Shown: one piece after another, positions 1 to 5,372 of the stretch
Layout: each line of letters starts with the position of its first letter
Position numbering within the stretch: the stretch's first letter is position 1
Origin: Holophagae bacterium
Lineage (GTDB): Bacteria > Acidobacteriota > Thermoanaerobaculia > Thermoanaerobaculales > Sulfomarinibacteraceae
Direction: 5' to 3'
Assembly: GCA_030609785.1 (NCBI GenBank)
Contig: JAUWTC010000115.1
Location: forward strand, 1 to 7,484
DNA length: 7,484 nucleotides
The notes under the pieces: generated by a model
Seen by the model: the letters and a program-made list of their open reading frames with translations, nothing else
The model's database searches: none
What the model was told of the DNA's origin: nothing
Program-made: the position numbers and the translations under genes

Positions 1-428
1 AGCTGATGGACTTCGAAAGCTGCATCGTGCACGCCGCCCGCGACGAGATGCGGTTCGACTTCGAGGAGGGCAAATTCTCGTTCTTCTTAGGATGGGAAGT
101 ACCCTATCTGATCGGGGAAAACGTCAGGACGCCGGTTTTCGACCTCTTGGACCGGTGGGGCCTCAAGAAAAGAGACATCAGCCATAGGATCGTCCACTCA
201 GGCGGCAAGAAGGTCATCGACGCCATCAAGTACAACATCGGCATCACCGAATACGACGTGCGCCACACTCACTCCATCTTGCGCGAGTATGGGAACATCT
301 CCTCGGCCTCCTTCCTTTTTTCCTTGAAGGAACTGATGCGAGAGGGCGTGACCGAGGAGGGGGATTGGGGAGTCGTCATTGCCATGGGCCCCGGCGTATC
401 GATCGAAACCGGGCTGCTCCGGTGGTAA
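1..428 (+). CDS. dpgA: Type III polyketide synthase, DpgA-like (3,5-dihydroxyphenylacetyl-CoA synthase), C-terminal part
   Basis: This is the C-terminal part of a chalcone/stilbene synthase-fold enzyme. The 5' end lies outside the window: the frame is open to the edge (first full codon at base 3), so the ATG at 6 is internal. Seen in the sequence: the catalytic histidine in VHSGGKKVID (codon 195-197), the catalytic asparagine in YGNISSASFLF (codon 294-296), and the closing GPG loop MGPGVSIETGLLRW. These correspond to His303, Asn336 and the C-terminal GFGPG region of plant chalcone synthase; the catalytic cysteine would lie upstream. The GGKKVIDAIKY, DVRHT and YGN-SS wording resembles, from memory, DpgA of glycopeptide-antibiotic clusters, which joins four malonyl-CoA to 3,5-dihydroxyphenylacetyl-CoA in the cytosol. 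The DpgB-like gene 11 bases downstream supports this. An alkylresorcinol or other type III synthase is the alternative. The type III family is near certain; the DpgA subtype is likely. Confidence 0.87.
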   Translation, partial: LMDFESCIVHAARDEMRFDFEEGKFSFFLGWEVPYLIGENVRTPVFDLLDRWGLKKRDISHRIVHSGGKKVIDAIKYNIGITEYDVRHTHSILREYGNISSASFLFSLKELMREGVTEEGDWGVVIAMGPGVSIETGLLRW

Positions 429-432
429 GGGA
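427..432 (+). promoter_or_regulatory. Ribosome binding site deciding the crotonase start
   Basis: AAGGGA overlaps the polyketide synthase stop codon and lies 7 bases before the ATG at 440. It favours this start over an in-frame ATG at 365, which would lie inside the upstream gene and add 25 residues with no crotonase similarity. Confidence 0.6.
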
Positions 433-439
433 AAATCGA

Positions 440-1204
440 ATGGAACTGAAGACACTTCAATTGCAACGCTCAGACGGCATCGCCACGATCACTCTCAACC
501 GTCCCCAACAGGGGAACGCGATCAGCATGTTGATGGTGCGGGAACTCGAACAGCTGTGCCGTCAGCTCGACGACGAGGCCACCGATAGGATTGTGGTTTT
601 CCGGGGCGCAGGTGAGACGTTCTGCTCCGGAATCGACCTCCTCGATTTTCCTCCTGACGAAAAACCGGATGTCCGCGGATTCTCGCGGTGGGAGAGAGCC
701 TGCCGAACCATCGAACGGCTACCGATGGTGACAATTGCGGCCATCGACGGAGAGTGCGCCGGCGGTGGCCTGCAGCTGGCCCTGACCTGTGACGCCCGGG
801 TGGCGACCGACCGGTCCTTTTATCATCTCCACGAGGTTCGAGACGGCTTCCTGCCCGGCATGGGCACCTTCCGCCTGGCCAAATTCATCGGCCTCGGACG
901 GGCCCGGTTCTTCGGCATGACCGGGCGCCGGATGGAGGCCGCAGAGGCGGAAACGCTGGGCATTATCGACCACCTGTGCGCTGCGTCCGGTCTCGATGAG
1001 GCCATCGAAACAACCATCGCCGCCTTTGGCACCATTCACCCGGACGCCATCGAGTTGGTGCGCCGGCTCTTCGACGAGAGCTTTGAGATCGCCTACGAAG
1101 ATTTTCTCGGCTGTTTCCTGGCCGCCCAGAATCGGGCGATCCAGACAGACGCCTTCAAGAACCTGGTCGTACGAGCCCACGAGCTGGGCAAGACCCGGCC
1201 CTAG
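440..1204 (+). CDS. dpgB: Crotonase-fold (enoyl-CoA hydratase/isomerase family) protein, DpgB-like
   Basis: The 254-residue product has the whole crotonase fold. It shows the N-terminal strand ATITLNRPQQGNAIS, the first oxyanion-hole segment ETFCSGIDL (residues 59-67), the second oxyanion-hole segment IDGECAGGGLQLALTCDAR (102-120), and the LPGMGTFRLAKFIG region (138-151). Aligned by eye to rat mitochondrial enoyl-CoA hydratase, the first catalytic glutamate is kept (E132 in HEV) but the second is replaced by F157, so simple hydratase chemistry is doubtful. The segment WERACRTIERLP (84-95) and the PGM...RLA wording resemble DpgB as I recall it. DpgB and DpgD are the crotonase partners that help DpgA release and aromatise its product. 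The start follows the synthase stop by 11 bases with its own ribosome binding site, so the two are probably one transcript. DpgD or another acyl-CoA-handling crotonase is the alternative; the crotonase family is certain, the DpgB subtype tentative. Confidence 0.85.
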   Translation: MELKTLQLQRSDGIATITLNRPQQGNAISMLMVRELEQLCRQLDDEATDRIVVFRGAGETFCSGIDLLDFPPDEKPDVRGFSRWERACRTIERLPMVTIAAIDGECAGGGLQLALTCDARVATDRSFYHLHEVRDGFLPGMGTFRLAKFIGLGRARFFGMTGRRMEAAEAETLGIIDHLCAASGLDEAIETTIAAFGTIHPDAIELVRRLFDESFEIAYEDFLGCFLAAQNRAIQTDAFKNLVVRAHELGKTRP

Positions 1205-1265
1205 GAGCCTGTAGGGCATAGGCCGCCAGGGGGTCATCGAGAAGCAGAGTTGGTCCCTGGCCTCT

Positions 1266-1307
1266 GCCCAACAGCCTCCTGGAGATGCGCTGCGCGCATC
1301 GTTGGGT
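1266..1307. repeat. Nested inverted repeat (structured element) in the intergenic gap
   Basis: The gap 1205-1401 holds an inner perfect stem gatgcgc (1284-1290) / gcgcatc (1294-1300) with a 3-base loop. It is flanked by an outer arm pair gcccaac (1266-1272) / gttgggt (1301-1307), in which cccaac and gttggg are exact complements. Eleven bases (1273-1283) bulge out on the left. A further pair gcagag (1244-1249) / ctctgc (1262-1267) partly competes with the outer stem. There is no T-run after the hairpin, so it does not look like an ordinary Rho-independent terminator. It could be a dispersed palindromic repeat, an RNA structure, or a remnant of a recombination site. Confidence 0.5.
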
Positions 1308-1392
1308 CAGGAAATCGGCAAAAGTCACCTGAAATCCCATTCTTCTCATACTGGTCAATTCGGTTGCCGTGGGCACGGGCTATACTGGGTAT

Positions 1393-1396
1393 GGAG
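1393..1396 (+). promoter_or_regulatory. Ribosome binding site of the nucleotidyltransferase gene
   Basis: GGAG lies 5 bases before the ATG at 1402 and supports that start over the in-frame start at 1369, whose extra residues (MGTGYTGYGVL) do not look like family sequence. Confidence 0.6.
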
Positions 1397-1401
1397 TACT
1401 G

Positions 1402-1695
1402 ATGAGACGGGAACAGGTCATGACCACGCTGGGGTCACATTTTGAAGAAATCCGAAGACGCTTCGGCGTTGTATCTCTGCGACTTTTCGGTTCAGTGGCC
1501 CGGGACGAGGCGGTTTCTTCCAGTGATATCGATATCCTGGTTGACTTTGGGGGGCCGACCGGTTTTTCGCAATACATGGACCTGCTTTTCTTTCTCGAAG
1601 GACTCTTGGGAGGTGCCGTCGATCTGGTGACCGTTCGCGGGTTGAGGGAGGAGTTGCGGGAAGATGTCCAACGGGAAGCGATTCGTGTCGCGTAG
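1402..1695 (+). CDS. MNT-type minimal nucleotidyltransferase (MntA-like antitoxin family)
   Basis: The 97-residue product has the usual length and layout of a minimal nucleotidyltransferase: an N-terminal helix, LFGSVARDEAVSSSDIDILVDF (residues 28-49) carrying the GS and DxD motifs (G30, S31, D42, D44), and a third likely acidic residue in VDLV (D74). Family members usually pair with a HEPN (DUF86) RNase toxin and neutralise it by adding AMP to a tyrosine. No HEPN gene follows; the next gene is an acetyltransferase. The arginine-glycine usual after GSxA reads R-D here, a mild deviation. The gene is lower in G+C than its neighbours (95 of 180 bases at 1441-1620, about 53%, against 44 of 60 at 1861-1920), which suggests transfer. 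It may be an orphan antitoxin, the survivor of a broken toxin-antitoxin pair, or an unrelated nucleotidyltransferase. Confidence 0.85.
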   Translation: MRREQVMTTLGSHFEEIRRRFGVVSLRLFGSVARDEAVSSSDIDILVDFGGPTGFSQYMDLLFFLEGLLGGAVDLVTVRGLREELREDVQREAIRVA

Positions 1696-1742
1696 ATACC
1701 TGCTCTTCCTCAAAGAAAACTGAATCCTCGCCTCATTTCTCT

Positions 1743-1747
1743 GGAGG
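1743..1747 (+). promoter_or_regulatory. Ribosome binding site of the acetyltransferase gene
   Basis: GGAGG lies 3 bases before the ATG at 1751. It is a strong site set rather close to the start; the next in-frame ATG (at 1820) has no comparable site. Confidence 0.55.
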
Positions 1748-1750
1748 ATC

Positions 1751-2434
1751 ATGACCACAATTGCTCAGAAGCCACAACACCTCAACACCTTCGAGGTCGA
1801 CCCTGAAATCCTCGCCCGGATGCACCCGATGGAAGAGGCTCATGTCGATGCTGTGTGCCGCCTGCACCAGGCGGCGATGGGCAACAGCCTCTGGGCCCGG
1901 CTGGGCCCCCTTTTCCTGCGCCGGCTCTACCGCGCCCTGGTCGAGAGCCCGGACTTCATCGGCCTGGTCTACGTCGAGGACGGCCGCACGCGTGGCCTCA
2001 TTGCCGGTTCCTCCAACGGCCCGCGCATGATGCGCCGAATCCTCGCTGGGCACGCCATTTCGCTGGGTGCCGCCGCGTTCTGGGGGGTGCTGCGGAGGCC
2101 GGGCGTGGCCTGGCCCCTCCTGGAGACCCTGCGCTACTTCGGCAAGAGCGGCGTCGCCGGGACCGAGGACATCGTTGCCGAATCGATGTTCTGCTCCTTC
2201 GAACCCGAACTGCGCGGGAAAAGAATCTCCGGCTTGATCAACAAGCTCCTGTTCGACGAGCTGGCACGACGCGGGGCCCACTTCGTCAAAATCACAACCG
2301 AGGTCGACAACGCCGGCGCCGCCCGCCAACTGACCTCCTGGGGCTTCGAACGAGCCGGGGAGTTCCGCTTCTACGGCAAGAGAATGCTCACCTGGACCCT
2401 CGACCTCAAGGCGTGTGAACGGGTTGAAAGCTAA
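1751..2434 (+). CDS. GNAT-family N-acetyltransferase
   Basis: The 227-residue product reads as a single GNAT domain, which would move an acyl group from acyl-CoA to an amine. The N-terminal part has a helix-rich segment (HVDAVCRLHQ to FLRRLYRAL, residues 31-63), then the strand pair FIGLVYVEDGRTRGLIAGSS (69-88) and a hydrophobic insert (99-123) rich in G, A, W and L. The acyl-CoA-binding motif A is FEPELRGKRISGLINKLLF (150-168); it keeps R-G-K but has R and S where the usual RGxGxG/A pattern has glycines. The C-terminal VDNAGAARQLTSWGFERAGEFRFYGKRM (185-212) is the typical late GNAT region. From memory, this subgroup often occurs in surface-glycan or secondary-metabolite loci next to B12-radical SAM genes, as here. 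The substrate is unknown. The stop TAA overlaps the stop of the converging radical SAM gene. Confidence 0.88.
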   Translation: MTTIAQKPQHLNTFEVDPEILARMHPMEEAHVDAVCRLHQAAMGNSLWARLGPLFLRRLYRALVESPDFIGLVYVEDGRTRGLIAGSSNGPRMMRRILAGHAISLGAAAFWGVLRRPGVAWPLLETLRYFGKSGVAGTEDIVAESMFCSFEPELRGKRISGLINKLLFDELARRGAHFVKITTEVDNAGAARQLTSWGFERAGEFRFYGKRMLTWTLDLKACERVES

Positions 2435-3855
2435 CGCCGGCGCTGCTTGAGAAGTTCCACACCGGTCCCGAAAACCGAAGGCAGCTCCCGCCACAGGCGA
2501 CGACTGACGATTTTCCGGCCGATGGTTGAGGGTCTGAGATAAAAACGGCGGTAGGCCCGCCTCAGCAGCGCCTCCAACTCTTCGGCCTCCAACGTTCGTG
2601 AGGCATAGCCGGGGGGTCCGGAGAAGTGCTGCCGGGAGTACTCTCGCCAGTACTGCCCCTCCCACTGCCCGCTTTCCAGAAGATCTGAGTGAATGTCGGT
2701 TCCCGGCAGAGCAATTGTGATGGTGTAGCTGGCCCAGTCCAGAGGCAACTGACACGACAGGCGGATGGTCTCCTCAATTTCTTCCCGTGTCTCACCGGGG
2801 TAACCCAGCATAAAATATCCCCGGGTTTCCATGCCCAGTCGGCGGGCTCGTTCGAGCGCCCGCATTCCGGTCTCGAGGTCGAGTTTCTTATTCATCAATC
2901 GGCGAATCCGCTCGCTGCCAGCCTCGATGCCGCAATGGACTCCTGCGCATCCGGCATCACGCAGAGCCAGAAGCACCTCGTCGTCCAGCAGATCGGCTCG
3001 GGTTCGGATGTTCCAGCCGACCTTGAGGTTACGCGCCAGCATGCCCTCACAGATGGCCAGGACTCGCTTCCGGTTGAGGGTGAAGGTTTCGTCGAAGAAG
3101 ACGATTTCGCGGGCGTGGTAAGTGTGTACCGCTCTCTCGATCTCTTCCAAAACCCGCTCGACACCGTGCTCGCGGTGGGCGCCCCCGACATAGGCCTGAG
3201 AACAGAAACGACACCGATAGGGGCAGCCGCGACTGGTCACCATCGACACGAAAGGCCTTGGCAGCGTCAACGACCGGTAACGGTCCATCGGCAGAAGATC
3301 GATTGCGGGCAAGGCCAGTCCGTCGAGATCGACAATCGGAGGCCGGGCGGGCCCCTGCACCAGGTCGTCGCCTCGACGTACCACCGTGCCCGGTATCCCA
3401 GCTATCTCGTCCCCCGCGGCAAGTTGAGCGAGCAATTCCGGCAACACCAAATCACCCTCACCGATGACCGCCACGTCAAAGGCTCGCTCCTCCATGCTCT
3501 CGTTGGGATAGAGCGAGAGATGGGGGCCGCCGACGATCAACGTGGCGTCAGGCATCGCCGCCCTTAGACTACGGGCCACTGCCGCCACAACCGGCCAGTT
3601 GAAGGTGGTCGAGGTCAGTCCGATGACGTCGGGCCGCAGCTCCCCAACCTGCCCGGCAAGCCCTTCCAGGTCCAGATTCAGGGCATGGGCATCAATCACC
3701 GACACAGGGAAACCTGCGGCACGAGCGGCCCCCGCCAGATAGGCGATGCCCAGAGCCGGATAGACGCCCGAGACGTTGGTCTCACGAAGGAAGGGGTGGA
3801 TCCCCAGACCTTCGTTGACCCGGATCAGGACCAGTCGAGGTCGTTCAACCATCAT
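2431..3855 (-). CDS. B12-binding-domain radical SAM protein (third B12 enzyme of the operon)
   Basis: The 474-residue product is a class B-type cobalamin radical SAM enzyme. The N-terminal Rossmann-like B12-binding domain spans about residues 7-165, with YPALGIAYLAGAARAAGF (32-49), RPDVIGLTS (74-82), LIVGGPHLSLYPNES (106-120) and IGEGD (131-135). It is followed by a short linker and the radical SAM core with TSRGCPYRCRFCS (207-219; cluster ligands C211, C215, C218), FFDETF (253-258) and FMLGYPGE (348-355). The classic cobalt-ligating DxHxxG is missing, as in many class B enzymes. The C-terminal tail AYRRFYLRPSTIGRKI (434-449) is shared in style with the protein encoded at 5369-6790. I chose the first of two tandem ATGs (3855, then 3852): it gives the ATGA overlap with the upstream gene and is nearer a GAGG at 3867-3870, 11 bases away. 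An upstream in-frame start at 3978 would only add out-of-family residues. Substrate unknown; methylation of a non-nucleophilic carbon or a ring-forming step is possible. Confidence 0.92.
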   Translation of the reverse strand: MMVERPRLVLIRVNEGLGIHPFLRETNVSGVYPALGIAYLAGAARAAGFPVSVIDAHALNLDLEGLAGQVGELRPDVIGLTSTTFNWPVVAAVARSLRAAMPDATLIVGGPHLSLYPNESMEERAFDVAVIGEGDLVLPELLAQLAAGDEIAGIPGTVVRRGDDLVQGPARPPIVDLDGLALPAIDLLPMDRYRSLTLPRPFVSMVTSRGCPYRCRFCSQAYVGGAHREHGVERVLEEIERAVHTYHAREIVFFDETFTLNRKRVLAICEGMLARNLKVGWNIRTRADLLDDEVLLALRDAGCAGVHCGIEAGSERIRRLMNKKLDLETGMRALERARRLGMETRGYFMLGYPGETREEIEETIRLSCQLPLDWASYTITIALPGTDIHSDLLESGQWEGQYWREYSRQHFSGPPGYASRTLEAEELEALLRRAYRRFYLRPSTIGRKIVSRRLWRELPSVFGTGVELLKQRRR

Positions 3856-5372
3856 TGAATCAACCGCCTCTTGAACGAGGCGTACTCGGCGATCTTGAAG
3901 GCCGACAGTTCCCCCCGCCGCAACATCTTGAAAGCGACCGCAGCCAACTTGATTATATTGGCCGCTTCCGCGGCCCACCGCACCGGCGCCGGGTGGGCGC
4001 GAAGGAAGGCACTTCGGCTGACGCTCTTGATCAGGCGCCCGGGGATGAAGCCCTTCGACGTCATCGAGATCAGGCTGGCGAAGAAGGTCTCTTCCGCCGG
4101 TCGGGGGTAGCTCAAGGAGAGGCGAAACTGCTCGAAACTCTTGGTCGCACGCCCCTCGACCTCCTCCGGCGAAATCAGTCCCATTTCCAACAAATTGTCG
4201 GTGATTTCCGACTTGGGGAAGTTCGTCAGGGAGTAGATGAAGAGGGCAAAGGGCCGGGGCAGCTGGAGCAGGAGGTCGATCATCGCCTCCTTGTCCCGCC
4301 GCGTTGCCAGGGGGTTGTCCAGGATCAAATCGTAGGTGACCTCGATGCCGATGTCGTTCAACAGCCGTGCAAGTTCCAGCGTTTGGGCGTTGGAGCCTTC
4401 CCGGCTGAAGTGCTCCTCGACCTCGTCCTCCGAGCCGCTTTGAATGCCGACCTGGACATGGACCAGGCCGGCTTCCTTGAGGCGCCGAAGTGTCGTCTCG
4501 TCGGCCGCCTGGGGGTTGAGCAGGATGTCGAACGGCAGACCGATCCTGCGGGGATACTCGCGGGCAAAGGCCTCGATCCAGGCTGGTGGAAAAACGAAGG
4601 TGTCGTCGTCGAACCGGATGCGGCGCAACTTGGGCAGTCGCTCGCGGGCCGCTTCCAGTTCCTCGAACACACCCTCAACCGTGCGAGTGCGGTGGTAACG
4701 CCCCAGGCCGTCAAAGATCTGACGAAACTGGCTGTTGTAGCAGAAGGAGCATGCGAAGGGGCAACCCCGCGAGGCGAAGATCCGGTAGAGCGCGTTGTCC
4801 TTGGAGGGGTTCCCGTGCCGCAGTCGCCCATCCTCGATCGAGGCCATCTCGGCCTCCGCCAAATGGGCATAGGGCAGGTCATCCAGATTCTGCAGCAGGG
4901 GCCGCGGCCGGTTTTTGCGCACGCCCTCAGGCCCTCGAATCCAGAGATTGGCAGTCTCTTCGATGGGGCTCCCATCCCGAAAGGCCCTGGCCAGGTCCAA
5001 CAACGGCCTTTCACCCTCTCCGACACACACACTGTCGGCGATCTCGATGCAATCTTCCGGGGCAATCGTCGGGTGGACACCCCCCCAGATAATGTGGGCG
5101 CCGCTGACCTCCCGTAGCCGCCCGGTCATCTCGCTGACGATCTTGAGGTAGGGCGTTCCGAAGCCGATCCCAATGATGTCGGGATCGGCTTCCTTGACGA
5201 AATCCTGCAGCAGCCGGAATTCACTCTCGATCGGAGGCTGAATATCGTTGTTGCGCCACGCCTTCATGAAGAGAATCGGCGCATCGAACCCACCCTCTCG
5301 CAGGGTCGCGGACAGGAGGCGGATCCCCGTGTTCTGATATCCGTACGGCGTGATCAGCAGTACCTTCGTCAT
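3852..5372 (-). CDS. B12-binding-domain radical SAM protein (second B12 enzyme of the operon)
   Basis: The 506-residue product has an N-terminal cobalamin-binding domain (about 1-150; PDIIGIGFG at 64-72, HIIWGGVHPTIAPEDC at 93-108, VCVGEGE at 115-121) and a radical SAM core with FASRGCPFACSFCYNS (199-214; ligands C204, C208, C211), RFDDDTF (253-259) and VQVGIQSGSE (306-315). No DxHxxG motif is present in the B12 domain. The C-terminus differs from the two sister proteins: it lacks the AYRxFYLRP tail and instead has a basic, partly hydrophobic stretch (WAAEAANIIKLAAVAFKMLRR at about 466-486), which could be an amphipathic helix for membrane or partner contact. The ATG start overlaps the upstream stop as ATGA; an imperfect AAGGCGG lies 8 bases before it, so translational coupling is likely. 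The CYN sequence after the cluster and the divergent tail suggest a different substrate or reaction from its neighbours. Confidence 0.92.
   Translation of the reverse strand: MTKVLLITPYGYQNTGIRLLSATLREGGFDAPILFMKAWRNNDIQPPIESEFRLLQDFVKEADPDIIGIGFGTPYLKIVSEMTGRLREVSGAHIIWGGVHPTIAPEDCIEIADSVCVGEGERPLLDLARAFRDGSPIEETANLWIRGPEGVRKNRPRPLLQNLDDLPYAHLAEAEMASIEDGRLRHGNPSKDNALYRIFASRGCPFACSFCYNSQFRQIFDGLGRYHRTRTVEGVFEELEAARERLPKLRRIRFDDDTFVFPPAWIEAFAREYPRRIGLPFDILLNPQAADETTLRRLKEAGLVHVQVGIQSGSEDEVEEHFSREGSNAQTLELARLLNDIGIEVTYDLILDNPLATRRDKEAMIDLLLQLPRPFALFIYSLTNFPKSEITDNLLEMGLISPEEVEGRATKSFEQFRLSLSYPRPAEETFFASLISMTSKGFIPGRLIKSVSRSAFLRAHPAPVRWAAEAANIIKLAAVAFKMLRRGELSAFKIAEYASFKRRLIQ

Noticed and set aside
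1199..1216. Hairpin ccctA/tAggg at the end of the crotonase gene as a terminator
   Set aside because: The stem is only 5 base pairs with an 8-base loop and no following T-run, so it is too weak to call.
719..1237. Minus-strand open frame of 172 codons opposite the crotonase gene
   Set aside because: Antisense shadow; the crotonase reading on the plus strand explains this stretch completely.
1364..1386. Possible sigma-70 promoter (ttgccg ... tatact) before the nucleotidyltransferase gene
   Set aside because: The two boxes are only 11 bases apart, far from the usual 16-18, and no better -35 box lies at the right distance from tatact.
1525..1536. Perfect 12-base palindrome gatatcgatatc
   Set aside because: It is simply the codons for Asp-Ile-Asp-Ile of the nucleotidyltransferase active-site motif, so the coding constraint explains it.
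1733..2755. Minus-strand open frame of 340 codons across the GNAT gene and the end of the radical SAM gene
   Set aside because: It is antisense to the GNAT gene and in a different frame from the radical SAM gene, and has no recognisable motif.
2689..3567. Plus-strand open frame of 292 codons within the third B12-radical SAM gene
   Set aside because: Antisense shadow of a well-supported gene, with no motif.
3855..5117. Long plus-strand open frame of 420 codons opposite a B12-radical SAM gene
   Set aside because: It lies wholly antisense to a gene with clear family motifs, shows no recognisable domain, and has the skewed composition expected for an antisense frame in GC-rich DNA.
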